The notes under the pieces: model-generated
Database searches by the model: none
Seen by the model: only the letters and a program-made list of their open reading frames with translations
Told to the model about the DNA's origin: nothing
Position numbers and translations under genes: made by a program
DNA from: an uncultured Pseudomonas sp.
Lineage (GTDB): Bacteria; Pseudomonadota; Gammaproteobacteria; Pseudomonadales; Pseudomonadaceae
Length of the DNA stretch: 64,000 bases
Assembly: GCA_943912755.1 (NCBI GenBank)
Contig: CALTWF010000014.1
Coordinates: 10,743-74,742 of the forward strand
Direction of reading: 5' to 3'
Shown here: positions 1-8,361 of the stretch, piece by piece
How the letters are laid out: each line of letters begins with the position of its first letter
How positions within the stretch are numbered: the first letter of the stretch is position 1

Positions 1-2321
1 TACTTGTCGCTCGGCAGGCGGTCGGTCTGGCGTACCCACAGGCCTTTCCAGCCCACCACCACATCCCAGTCGGGAATCTTCACGCCCAGGCGCGCCACCC
101 ATTTCGGTGCCGGTACGTCCCGCGCCCAGACATCCGGGCCCCAGGGGTTGTTGTAGGCACCTTCGTGCTTGCCGGTCATCCAGGTGTAGGACAGGGTGCC
201 GAACAGGTAGGTGGAGTCGTAGAAGCTTTCGACTTCGAAGCCCTTGTAGGTCACGCCATCGAGGTTGCGGTAGTTGCCGATCAGGTAGTTGCCGCAGGTG
301 TCGCCGATGCTGCCGCCGACGACGGTTTGCGCCTGGCACTCGAAGCCGAGGTTCTTGAAGATCTCGTCCTTGATCTTGTTGTGGAACAGGGTGGTGCGGA
401 CCTGCAAGTTGTCGTCGGCAAAGATCAGCCCGGAGAAGTCGGTGACGTTACCCAGGCGCAGCGCGGTGACGCGTTCCGGATCGAGGTTGCGGCTGGTGGC
501 GCTGCGCGAGCTGACGGCGCTCTGCACTTCGTATTGCTCGTCGATGACCGGCGCGCGCCAGGTCTTCGAGTAGTCGGCGAAGAACGCCACGTCGTCGGTG
601 GCGCGCCAGAACAGCGACAGGCGCGGCGACCAGCCGGTGTAGGTCTTGGCGCTGTAGTCATGGCCGGCGGAGGCGACGTTGTAGAACGGCGCGTCGTTCT
701 TCTCGCCGCGGTTGCGCACATGGTCGTAGCGCAGCGACGGGGTGATGGTCACCTGGCCGATGGTGATCGCGTCCTGCACGTAGGCGCTGTTGGTGTCCAC
801 CTTGCCGTGGGGCATGAAGTTCGGCTGGAAGTGGCCGTAGTTGTAGGTGGCGGTATTCTGCGCGGTGCCCGGCATCCACATCTCGGTTTCACGGCTGTGG
901 CGATGCAGTTCGATGCCGCTGGTCAGCGAGTGCTCCAGCGCACCGGTGTTGAACTGGGCGGTGTTGCGCACTTCGAAGTTGCGGTCCTTGTACTGCGTCT
1001 GCATGCGCCGCCCGCCGGTGGCGAGCTGGAACACGGCATTCGGCCCGCGCTCGTCGGTCTGGTCGACATCGGACTCGGAATAGCTCACTTGCAGGTTGAC
1101 CAGCGGGTTGTCCAGCGGCTGGAAGCGGTACTTGGCCGACCAGGTGGTGTCGATGGTTTCGCGGTGGGCGAGGAAGCGCAGCATGGCCTGCTCGTAGCCA
1201 TAGCGATCGATGTTGGCCTTGGTCGGCGGCGTCGAGTAGTTGGTCGACGAGTAGCGGGTCATGCGCTGGTTGTTCGAGCGCGAGTACGACAGGCCGAGGG
1301 ACTGCTCGTCGGTGAGCTGGACGTTCAGCTTGAACAGGCCGCCTTCCAGGTCCTGGGCGCTGTTGGGCAGGCGCTTGGGGTTGATCGGGTAGGTCTTGCT
1401 GTCGCCGGGCAGTGACGAGGCCAGCTTGAAGTCATCGCCATCGCGCTTGGTCAGGTACACCAGGCTGTCGATGCGGCGGTCTTCGGTGCGGCCGAACACC
1501 GCGCCGCTGTAGACCTGCTGGTGGTCGTTGCTGGAGTAGCCGTACTTGAGCATGGCGCCAGTATCGCGGCCTTCCTGCAGCAGGTCGGGGGCGTCCTTGG
1601 TGGTCATGTTGACGCTGCCGGCCAGGCCGGCGTTGCCGACGAAGGGCGAGTGCGGGCCCTTCTCCACCTCGATGCTCTTGATCAGCTCCGGCTCGACGAA
1701 CATGGTGCCTTGCTGGTAGCGCTCGAAGCCGGTCTTGGTGGCGCCGTCGACGGTCAGTTGCACGTCCTCGGCGTCGCCCATGCCCCAGATATTGATTTTC
1801 TGTCCGCCGGGCATCATCGAACCGGCCATTTCCACGCCGGGCAGGGTGCTCAGCAGCGAGGGGACGTTGTTCGCCTGCTCACGGTCGATATCGCGCTGGG
1901 TCAGGGTCGAGCGGCCGACGGTGGCCGGAGTGACCTGCTGGCCGTCGCCGACGATGCTCATGGCGCCGAGCTGGATGCTGGTGTTGGCGTTGCCGGGGGG
2001 AGTGGATTCGGATTCCCTGGGACGCACCACGAAGGTATTGCCCACCTTGACCAGGGTGAAGCGGCTGCTGGCCAGCAGGCGGTTGATGGCTTCCTCGGCG
2101 CTGAACTGGCCGCTGAGGGCGGGCGCCGAGACGTTGCGCAGCAGCGCTTCATCGAACAGCAGTTGCACCTGGGTTTGCCGGGCCACCTGGCTCAACGAGG
2201 CCGCCAGCGGCTGCGCCGGCAGTTGCAGCTGCACCGGCGCGGCCTGTGCCTGAAGGCTCAGGGCCAGGCATACGGCAAGCAGCGATGGGCGGGCTGACAA
2301 CGGCTTGAAAGCTCGAAACAT
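1..2321 (-). CDS. hasR: TonB-dependent heme-type outer-membrane receptor with STN signalling domain (partial)
   Basis: The gene is cut at its 3' end by the window edge; 773 codons are visible. It starts with a signal peptide (MFRAFKPLSARPSLL..., about 27 residues). A secretin/TonB short N-terminal (STN) domain follows at about 30-100, which is typical of receptors that signal to an anti-sigma factor. The plug domain begins near residue 130 (VPSLLSTLPGVEMAG, then INIWGMGDAEDVQL), and the beta-barrel fills the rest. A WRAP motif near residue 588 followed by RNLDPE matches the FRAP/NPNL signature of heme/hemoglobin receptors. Together with the sigma/anti-sigma pair upstream this fits the HasI-HasS-HasR system of hemophore-mediated heme uptake. 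The family assignment is strong. The heme substrate is inferred, and the hemophore gene expected downstream is outside the window. Confidence 0.75.
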   Translation of the reverse strand, partial: MFRAFKPLSARPSLLAVCLALSLQAQAAPVQLQLPAQPLAASLSQVARQTQVQLLFDEALLRNVSAPALSGQFSAEEAINRLLASSRFTLVKVGNTFVVRPRESESTPPGNANTSIQLGAMSIVGDGQQVTPATVGRSTLTQRDIDREQANNVPSLLSTLPGVEMAGSMMPGGQKINIWGMGDAEDVQLTVDGATKTGFERYQQGTMFVEPELIKSIEVEKGPHSPFVGNAGLAGSVNMTTKDAPDLLQEGRDTGAMLKYGYSSNDHQQVYSGAVFGRTEDRRIDSLVYLTKRDGDDFKLASSLPGDSKTYPINPKRLPNSAQDLEGGLFKLNVQLTDEQSLGLSYSRSNNQRMTRYSSTNYSTPPTKANIDRYGYEQAMLRFLAHRETIDTTWSAKYRFQPLDNPLVNLQVSYSESDVDQTDERGPNAVFQLATGGRRMQTQYKDRNFEVRNTAQFNTGALEHSLTSGIELHRHSRETEMWMPGTAQNTATYNYGHFQPNFMPHGKVDTNSAYVQDAITIGQVTITPSLRYDHVRNRGEKNDAPFYNVASAGHDYSAKTYTGWSPRLSLFWRATDDVAFFADYSKTWRAPVIDEQYEVQSAVSSRSATSRNLDPERVTALRLGNVTDFSGLIFADDNLQVRTTLFHNKIKDEIFKNLGFECQAQTVVGGSIGDTCGNYLIGNYRNLDGVTYKGFEVESFYDSTYLFGTLSYTWMTGKHEGAYNNPWGPDVWARDVPAPKWVARLGVKIPDWDVVVGWKGLWVRQTDRLPSDK

Positions 2322-2517
2322 GAATTCCCCCAGTACGGCCAAAGGCCAAAAAAAGACGGTATTGACGGCGCAGTCGGGGAGGAAGACGCGGGGTGGAGAA
2401 AAACCCTCACCTGCGAATGAAAATATTTCTTACCAAGCCTTCTCAACGGCAATTCGAAACCCTGTGGGAGATTCCAGGGTGGCAGGCAAGCAGGTTGATG
2501 TTTGCAATATCGCGGCC

Positions 2518-2610
2518 CCTGTGGGAGCTGGCTTGCCAGCGATGAGGCCGGCAAGAACAACCATGTTGTCAGGTAGGGCCTCATCGTCGGCAAGCCGACT
2601 CCCACAATGG
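2518..2610. repeat. REP inverted pair between receptor and anti-sigma genes
   Basis: A copy of CTGTGGGAGCTGGCTTGCCA (2519-2538) followed by GCGATGAGGCC is mirrored by GGGCCTCATCG...CAAGCCGACTCCCACA at about 2577-2607, with about 28 bases between the two. This is the classic Pseudomonas extragenic palindrome in a head-to-head pair. It sits between hasS and hasR and could attenuate or stabilise the transcript there. Related pairs occur at 6427, 29955, 34612 and 56052. Confidence 0.85.
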
Positions 2611-2615
2611 TTATC

Positions 2616-3563
2616 TCACTTGCGCTCGATGCGCATCCGCCCGTCCGCCAGGGCCACGGTCTTCACCGGCAGCAGCGCCGGCAGGGCGTTGAGCAGGGCG
2701 TCGGGGTCACGCACGTCGAGATTGCCGGAGACCTTGTACCCGGCCAGTGACGGGTCCGCCAGCAGCACCGCCGCCGGGCGGTACAGCGACAGCTCGTCGA
2801 CCAGGCTGGCCAGTTCACGGTTGCGGAACGACACATGCCCGCTGCGCCAGTCCGCCACTTCGGCGTCGCTCAGCGTCTGCCGGGCCAGGTCGCCGCGGGC
2901 CAGGTTGTACACCGCGCGCTCCCGGGCTCCCAGCAACATGGGGTCGCGCCGCTCACCGGGGGTGGCGAAGGCGACCAGGCCATGGGACACGCTAAGCACC
3001 AGTTCGCGCTGGCCGCGGCGCAGGTCGAAGGCCGTACCGACCACCCGCACCCGCGCCGCGCCGGCATCGACGAACAGCGGCCGCTCCTTGTCCGGCGCCA
3101 CGTCCAGGTACACCTGGCCCTGGTCCAGCTGCACCAGCCGGCGCTCGGCGTTGAAGTCGATGCGCAGGCGGGTGTTGGCATTGAGCTGGAGCCGGCTGCC
3201 ATCGGGCAGGGTCACGCTGGTGGGCTGGCCATCCTGGCTGGCCAGCTGGCGCTGCACCGGGGTGGCGGTGGTGCCCAGGTTGCCGGCCAGCAGGGCGCAG
3301 ACCAGGGCCGCCGCGGTGGCCAGTGCCGGCCGCCAGCGTGGCGCGCGGCGTGGCTGCAGTGGCACCGGCTTGTTCAGTTCCTTGAGGGCGGCGAGGTCGT
3401 CCCACAGTTGCTCGAACTGCTGGTAGGCGCGGGCGTGGGCCGGGTGCTCCAGCCACTGGGCGAAGGCCTTGCGCGAGGCCCGCGAGCGATCGTTGCGGTT
3501 GCGCGTGAACCAGCTCGCCGCCTGGGCGTCGACCGAACGGCTGTCCATGTCAGGTGGGGTCAT
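2616..3563 (-). CDS. hasS: FecR-family anti-sigma factor
   Basis: This 315-aa inner-membrane regulator has the FecR/PupR layout. An N-terminal DUF4880 segment (about residues 10-60) binds the sigma factor. One membrane span lies near residues 79-97. A periplasmic FecR domain occupies about 115-210, and a C-terminal STN-like region (about 240-310) should contact the receptor's signalling domain. The ATG overlaps the stop of the sigma gene by 4 bases, so the two are translationally coupled. In this family the anti-sigma holds the sigma factor until the ligand-loaded receptor signals. The gene symbol follows from the neighbouring heme-type receptor and is less certain than the family. Confidence 0.85.
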   Translation of the reverse strand: MTPPDMDSRSVDAQAASWFTRNRNDRSRASRKAFAQWLEHPAHARAYQQFEQLWDDLAALKELNKPVPLQPRRAPRWRPALATAAALVCALLAGNLGTTATPVQRQLASQDGQPTSVTLPDGSRLQLNANTRLRIDFNAERRLVQLDQGQVYLDVAPDKERPLFVDAGAARVRVVGTAFDLRRGQRELVLSVSHGLVAFATPGERRDPMLLGARERAVYNLARGDLARQTLSDAEVADWRSGHVSFRNRELASLVDELSLYRPAAVLLADPSLAGYKVSGNLDVRDPDALLNALPALLPVKTVALADGRMRIERK

Positions 3564-4105
3564 TCCGGTTGCTCCGCAACGTTGTCACTGTCCAGGCGCT
3601 GTTTGCAGTACAGGAGTGCGGCGGCCACGTGCTTTTCCACCATGCTGATGGAAATCCCCATGCGTTCACTGATCTGCGCCTGACTCAAGCCTTCGAAGCG
3701 GTGCAGCATAAGGGCTTCGCGGCGGCGCGGCGAGAGTTCGGCGAGGACAATTTTCAGATGCTCCAGGCGTTGCAGGCGCTGCGCCCCGTCCAGCGGGTCG
3801 GAGCCGGGGGCCTCGCTGGCGCGCTCGTCTTCCCGGGATTCGGCCTGTTCGTCGAGCACCTCATGGCGCACCTTCTGCCGCCGCCAGTGATCGCGCAGCA
3901 GGTTGCGCGCCATCTGGAACAGGAACGCCCGCGGCTGCTCGACCCGCGCCTTGTCGCGGTAACCCAGCCATTGGGTGAAGACATCCTGGGTCATGTCCGC
4001 GGCATCGCTGGCGTTGTCCGTGCGCTTGCGCAGGAAGTGCAGGATATCGGCGTAGAAACCGTGGCAGGCGTCCTGCGCGAGGCGGTCGGGTTTGGGGCGC
4101 TGCAT
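3560..4105 (-). CDS. hasI: ECF sigma factor, FecI type
   Basis: The 181-aa product has sigma-70 region 2 (about residues 15-80, including DMTQDVFTQWL) and region 4 (about 115-170, with LSQAQISERMGISISMVEKH as the helix-turn-helix). This is the FecI/FpvI/HasI class of iron-starvation sigma factors. It heads the sigma, anti-sigma, receptor order with a 4-base overlap to the anti-sigma gene. It should direct transcription of the receptor operon once freed at the membrane. A probable Fur box lies about 45 bases upstream. The ribosome binding site is weak. Confidence 0.88.
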   Translation of the reverse strand: MQRPKPDRLAQDACHGFYADILHFLRKRTDNASDAADMTQDVFTQWLGYRDKARVEQPRAFLFQMARNLLRDHWRRQKVRHEVLDEQAESREDERASEAPGSDPLDGAQRLQRLEHLKIVLAELSPRRREALMLHRFEGLSQAQISERMGISISMVEKHVAAALLYCKQRLDSDNVAEQPE

Positions 4106-4149
4106 GCGAGCTTTCCAGGAGGTGCCGGGAGAGAAAGGTCGCGAATGTT

Positions 4150-4168
4150 ATCGAGAATTATTGTTATT
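4150..4168 (-). promoter_or_regulatory. Probable Fur box upstream of the ECF sigma gene
   Basis: Read on the minus strand the sequence is AATAACAATAATTCTCGAT. By eye it shares most positions, including the block AATAATTCTC, with Pseudomonas iron boxes of the type AATGATAATAATTCTCATT. Its place just upstream of an iron-starvation sigma gene is where Fur control is expected. No scoring was possible. Confidence 0.5.
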
Positions 4169-4197
4169 TGCTACAGGCTATCACGGGCCTTTTGCCA

Positions 4198-5220
4198 TTA
4201 GCGGCGCCGGCGGGTGACCGGCGCCGGGGCCGGCACATTGAGTTCGGCACGGCCCAGCGGGTGGCTGCTGGCATCGAAGAAATGCAGGGCGATCTCCGGT
4301 GTTTCCGCGAAGATGCGCGCGTAATGCTGCTTCTGGCTGACGATGGCAGCCTCGCTCAGCGGCAGGATGGCGACCGCCAGGTGCGTCGGGCGGGCCTGCT
4401 GGATGGCGCGCAGCAGGTGACGGTCGGCGCGGTCCAGGTGATGGCCGAACAGGCACAGGCCCTGGTCGTGGCTGGCGAGGGCGGCGTAGGCCCAGGTCAG
4501 GTAGTCGGAGCTGCGAATGGCGCGCAGCTTGTGCTCGCTGCTGCATTCGTTGACGAACAGCGGTACATCGCCCGGGGTATTGATGGCGAAACCGTCGAGC
4601 AACTGGCTGCCAGCGGCGGCGCGCTGGCGGGTGCCGCCGTCCTCGCTGCGCAGCAGGTGCAGGCCGCCGTGCAGGTAGTGCAGGCGGGTGCCGCTGCCTT
4701 GGGTGCGACTGACGTCGAAACGCCCCTCTTCATCGAACAGCGCCTGGAAGCCCTCGGGGTCATGGCTGACTGCCCAGTGGCAGAGCAGGTCGTAGTTGCC
4801 GCTGAAGACGTTGCGGTAGTTGCGCAGTTCGGCGTTGATCGCCGCCAGGGTGGTGGCCGGCAGCAGCTTGAACGGGATATGCACGCTGCGCACGGCGTGG
4901 ATCAGCGCTTCCTTGATCGCGTAGTAGCGGTTCAGCGGTGCCGAGGAACTGATCGCCAGCGCGGCATTGACCCGCACCGTGGTGTTGAGGGCACTGAGCA
5001 GCGGCTCGAACAGCTCGCTGCCAAGGGACTTGAACAACGCCTGGTCGCTCACCCCCAGCGGTTTGTTGCGCACCCGCTGGGCGATCTCGAACAGCGAGAA
5101 GTAGCTGAACGGCCGCCAGATCGCCCGGCTGGCGCCATTGCCCAGCAACAGGCCGGTGCACGGATGGCGGGCGGCGAGTTCTGGCCAGGAGGCGAGGGAG
5201 GCGTCTGTTTCGGCGGTCAT
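4198..5220 (-). CDS. DUF4917 family protein, SIR2-like fold
   Basis: The function is unknown. The preferred start is the ATG at 5220 (340 aa). An in-frame ATG at 5286 would add 22 residues, but it lacks a ribosome site and would run toward the glpQ promoter. Near the N-terminus LLLGNGASRAIW resembles the glycine-rich NAD-binding loop of SIR2-like proteins. FSGNYDLLCHWAV and, later, RLHYLHGGLHLL resemble the NYD and HLHG motifs of that superfamily. No other domain is seen. The neighbours are a sigma factor gene downstream and divergent glpQ, and neither suggests a pathway. SIR2-like proteins include NAD-consuming enzymes, but whether this one is active cannot be told from sequence. Confidence 0.7.
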   Translation of the reverse strand: MTAETDASLASWPELAARHPCTGLLLGNGASRAIWRPFSYFSLFEIAQRVRNKPLGVSDQALFKSLGSELFEPLLSALNTTVRVNAALAISSSAPLNRYYAIKEALIHAVRSVHIPFKLLPATTLAAINAELRNYRNVFSGNYDLLCHWAVSHDPEGFQALFDEEGRFDVSRTQGSGTRLHYLHGGLHLLRSEDGGTRQRAAAGSQLLDGFAINTPGDVPLFVNECSSEHKLRAIRSSDYLTWAYAALASHDQGLCLFGHHLDRADRHLLRAIQQARPTHLAVAILPLSEAAIVSQKQHYARIFAETPEIALHFFDASSHPLGRAELNVPAPAPVTRRRR

Positions 5221-5337
5221 GGCGTGTCTCGTAGGAATCTGTTGCAAATCGGCAGGGCGGGACTTTAGCACGTCACGGGTTGTCATCCGGGACGGCGACT
5301 ATGCTTCGGGCCGGTTTTTACAAGGAGACATACCCCA

Positions 5338-6405
5338 ATGCCATTCAAGGAAATCTGCTTGGGCCTCGCCCTGTTCACCGTGGCCGTGCAAGCCCAGGCT
5401 GCCGACGGTGCCGCGCTGGCCAGGGCGCAAGGCATTCCCCATCCTGCCGTGATCGCCCATCGCGGTGCCTCCCATGACGCACCGGAGTCCACCGCGCCGG
5501 CCTACCAGCTGGCCCGCGACCTGGGCGCCGACTACCTGGAGCTGGACCTGCAACGCAGCCGCGACGGCGTGCTGGTGGTGGTGCATGACGACGACCTGAG
5601 CCGCACCAGCGACGTCGCCGAGCGCTTTCCCGAGCGCGCCAGGAGCCCGGTCAGTGCCTTCACCCTGGCCGAGCTGAAAAGCCTGGACGCCGGCAGCTGG
5701 TTCAACCGCGCCTATCCCGAGCGGGCCAGGCCGGCCTTCGCGGGCCTGAAAATCCTCACGCTCGACGAGGTGCTGGATATCGCCGAAGGCGATCCGTCGC
5801 ACAAGCCGGGCCTGTACATCGAAACCAAGGTGCCGAGCCAGTTCCCCGGTATCGAACAGGATCTGCAACGGGCCCTGGCCAAGCGCGGCTGGCTCGAGCG
5901 GCCGGGGCGGGTGGTGTTGCAGAGCTTCGACCGCGACAGCCTGGCCCTGCTGCACAAGGCCATGCCGCAAACGCCGAAGGTCTTGCTGCTGTGGCTGGGC
6001 AAGGACCATGTCGAACCGGCGGCGGGCCCGGCCTTCGCCGACTCCGGGCTGCCCGACAAGGCCGCCTGGTATGCCCGCCAGCAGCCGAAGGATCGTGCCG
6101 AGTTCGAGCGTTGGCTCGACATTGCCAAACAGACGGGCGCCGTGGGCGTTGGACCGTCCGCCGCGCTGGCCGCCGGCGGCGAGCAAAGCTACGCCGACCT
6201 GGTCCAGCCGTGGATGAACCGCCTGAGCCACGACAAGGGTCTGCTGGTGCACGTCTATACCGTCGATGAGGCGGTGGACTTCAAGCGGGTCAGCGAGGCG
6301 GGAGTGGATGGGATCTTCACCAATCGCACTGGTGAATTGTTGCGCTTCTACGGGCGCCCGGCAGCCAGGGAGGAGGCGGCGTTGCTCGATGCCGGTGGCT
6401 GGTAG
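5338..6405 (+). CDS. glpQ: Periplasmic glycerophosphodiester phosphodiesterase
   Basis: The 355-aa enzyme hydrolyses glycerophosphodiesters to glycerol-3-phosphate and an alcohol. A signal peptide ends near VQAQAADG (about residue 22), placing it in the periplasm. The GDPD barrel begins with IAHRGASHDAPESTAPAY, holding the catalytic His and the Glu metal ligand. ELDLQRSRDGVLVVVHDD supplies the further Glu-x-Asp and His residues. The length matches GlpQ (about 358 aa). The ribosome site AAGGAG lies 10 bases before the ATG. It is divergent from the DUF4917 gene and followed by a REP pair. A TTGTCAT half-site upstream hints at Pho control, but no correctly spaced second half was found. Confidence 0.92.
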   Translation: MPFKEICLGLALFTVAVQAQAADGAALARAQGIPHPAVIAHRGASHDAPESTAPAYQLARDLGADYLELDLQRSRDGVLVVVHDDDLSRTSDVAERFPERARSPVSAFTLAELKSLDAGSWFNRAYPERARPAFAGLKILTLDEVLDIAEGDPSHKPGLYIETKVPSQFPGIEQDLQRALAKRGWLERPGRVVLQSFDRDSLALLHKAMPQTPKVLLLWLGKDHVEPAAGPAFADSGLPDKAAWYARQQPKDRAEFERWLDIAKQTGAVGVGPSAALAAGGEQSYADLVQPWMNRLSHDKGLLVHVYTVDEAVDFKRVSEAGVDGIFTNRTGELLRFYGRPAAREEAALLDAGGW

Positions 6406-6426
6406 GGCTGCTCGGCATGCACAGTC

Positions 6427-6502
6427 CCTGTGGGAGCTGGCTTGCCAGCGATAGCGGTGGTGAATTCACTATTGCTATCGCTGGCAAGCCAGCTCCCACA
6501 GT
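6427..6502. repeat. REP inverted pair downstream of glpQ
   Basis: CTGTGGGAGCTGGCTTGCCA plus GCGATAGC is followed after about 15 bases by the exact complement (GCTATCGCTGGCAAGCCAGC and on to TCCCACAG). The two arms pair almost perfectly over about 29 bases. The pair lies between the convergent glpQ and sulP genes and probably serves both as a 3' end structure. Confidence 0.88.
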
Positions 6503-6531
6503 GTCCGTGTTGCCTTCCAGCCCCTCAACGA

Positions 6532-8262
6532 CTACGGAAGATTCGGCGCCGGAGCCACCTTCCCGGCATCAGCCTCTTCCCGCCTGATTTTGTTGCGCCA
6601 CAACCGATACGCGCGGATCCCCGCCCGCACCGAGCCATATAGCAGGTGGTTGTCCATCTCCCGGGCCAGCCCCGAGCGCACCAGCATGCGCAGGAAGGCC
6701 CCGCGTGCCCGGGCGATCCCCAGTTCGATGCCCTGGGCCTTGAGGGTGTCGCGGACCTCGCGCAGGGCGGCGATGCCGCTGACGTCGATGCTGCTGACCG
6801 CCTCGGCATCGAACAGCACCGCCTTCGGACTGGCTTCGCGCTGCACCGCTTCGAGCAGGCGCATCTTGAAGTAGTCGGCGTTGAAGAACAGGATCGCGTC
6901 GTCGAAGCGGTACACCACCAGCCCGGGTACGGTGCGCGCGTCCTTGTGGTGGCTGATGTCGACCTGGCCTTCGATCCCCGGGGCCCAGCCGAGCACCGCG
7001 TCGGACGGCTGGTAGATGCTGTAGAGCAGGCGCAGGATCGCCAGGGTCACGGCGATGATGATCCCCGGCAATACGCCGACGCCGAGCACGCCGATGGTGG
7101 TGAATACGCAGAGGAAGAATTCGAAGCGGCTCAGCGCCCAGATCTTGCGCAGCGACTGCACGTCGATCAGGCCCCAGCCGGCCATCAGCAGCACCGCGCC
7201 CAGCGCCGCCTGGGGAATCCAGGCCATGGGCGCGGTGAAGAACATCAGGATCAGGGCGATCACCAGGGCGGCGACGATGCCCACCAACTGGCTCTTGCCG
7301 CCGACCATGTCGTTGACCGCCGTACGCGAGTCGGCGCCGCTGATGGCGAAGCCCTGGGACACGCCGGCGGCCAGGTTGGACACGCCGAGGGCGACGAACT
7401 CATGGTTGGCGTTGATCGCGTAGCCGTGGCGCGCGGCGAAGCTGCGGGCGGTGAGCATGGCGCTGCAGAAACTCACCGTGGCGATACCCAGGGCGTCGCG
7501 CAGCAGGCTTTTCATTTCTTCCAGCGAGGTCTGCGGCCAGGCCAGCTCCGGCATACCGCCGGGCACATGGCCGAGGACCGCGACGCCATGGTTGTCGAGG
7601 CCGAACACCCCGGCGACCAGGGTGAACACCGCCACCGTGACCAGCGCCGCCGGCAGTTTCGGGTAGCGCCGTGGTAGCCAGATCAGCATGGCCAGGCCGG
7701 CCACGCCGATGACCAGGGTCAGCCAGTGGATTTCGCCGAGCCGCTCGAAGAAGTTGATCATGCTGAGGATGAAGCCGCTGCCCTCGATCTTGAAACCGAC
7801 CACCTTGCCAAGTTGCCCGGCCAGCAGGCTCAGGCCGATACCGTTGAGGTAGCCGATCAGGATCGGCCGCGAGAAGAAGCTGGCGATGAAGCCGGCGCGG
7901 GCCACGCCGGCGGCGATCAGCATCAGGCCGACCAGCACCGTGACCACCACCGACAATTGCAGCAGGCGGTCCGGGTCGCCCATGGCCAGCGGGGCGATGG
8001 CCCCGGCGACCATGGCGCAGGTGGCCGCGTCGGGGCCGACCATCAACTGCCGCGAACTGCCCACCAGCGCATACACGATCATCGGCAGGATGCACGCGTA
8101 CAGGCCTACCTGCGGCGGCAGGCCGGCGATCTGGGCGTAGGCGATGGCGATGGGAATCTGGATGGCAGCCACCGACAGGCCGGCCTGCACGTCCGGGCGG
8201 AACCACTCGCGACGGTAATGCAGCAGGTTGGCCAGGCCCGGAAGCCAGCGGGAAAGAAACAT
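6532..8262 (-). CDS. SulP family anion transporter with STAS domain
   Basis: The 576-aa inner-membrane permease is of the SLC26/SulP family, which moves sulfate, bicarbonate or other anions. The SulP signature lies near the start (VQAGLSVAAIQIPIAIAYAQIAGLPPQVGLYACILP). About a dozen hydrophobic segments follow, and a C-terminal STAS domain spans about 430-550 (LFDAEAVSSIDVSGIAALRE). The ATG at 8262 is preferred to an upstream ATG at 8313 because AAAGGA precedes it by 8 bases. The substrate cannot be assigned. Neither a carbonic anhydrase gene nor a cys gene is nearby. Confidence 0.88.
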   Translation of the reverse strand: MFLSRWLPGLANLLHYRREWFRPDVQAGLSVAAIQIPIAIAYAQIAGLPPQVGLYACILPMIVYALVGSSRQLMVGPDAATCAMVAGAIAPLAMGDPDRLLQLSVVVTVLVGLMLIAAGVARAGFIASFFSRPILIGYLNGIGLSLLAGQLGKVVGFKIEGSGFILSMINFFERLGEIHWLTLVIGVAGLAMLIWLPRRYPKLPAALVTVAVFTLVAGVFGLDNHGVAVLGHVPGGMPELAWPQTSLEEMKSLLRDALGIATVSFCSAMLTARSFAARHGYAINANHEFVALGVSNLAAGVSQGFAISGADSRTAVNDMVGGKSQLVGIVAALVIALILMFFTAPMAWIPQAALGAVLLMAGWGLIDVQSLRKIWALSRFEFFLCVFTTIGVLGVGVLPGIIIAVTLAILRLLYSIYQPSDAVLGWAPGIEGQVDISHHKDARTVPGLVVYRFDDAILFFNADYFKMRLLEAVQREASPKAVLFDAEAVSSIDVSGIAALREVRDTLKAQGIELGIARARGAFLRMLVRSGLAREMDNHLLYGSVRAGIRAYRLWRNKIRREEADAGKVAPAPNLP

Positions 8263-8361
8263 GTTCAGGTCCTTTTGATGTATCCGACAGACGCTAGCGC
8301 AAAAGGCCAGCATCGTACCCGCTGGGGCGCCGGGAGGCCAATCCCGTACGGATAGCGGGGC

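Noticed and set aside
5269..5286. Pho box before glpQ
   Set aside because: CGTCAC and TGTCAT are 10 rather than 11 bases apart and the first half is poor; left as a remark only.
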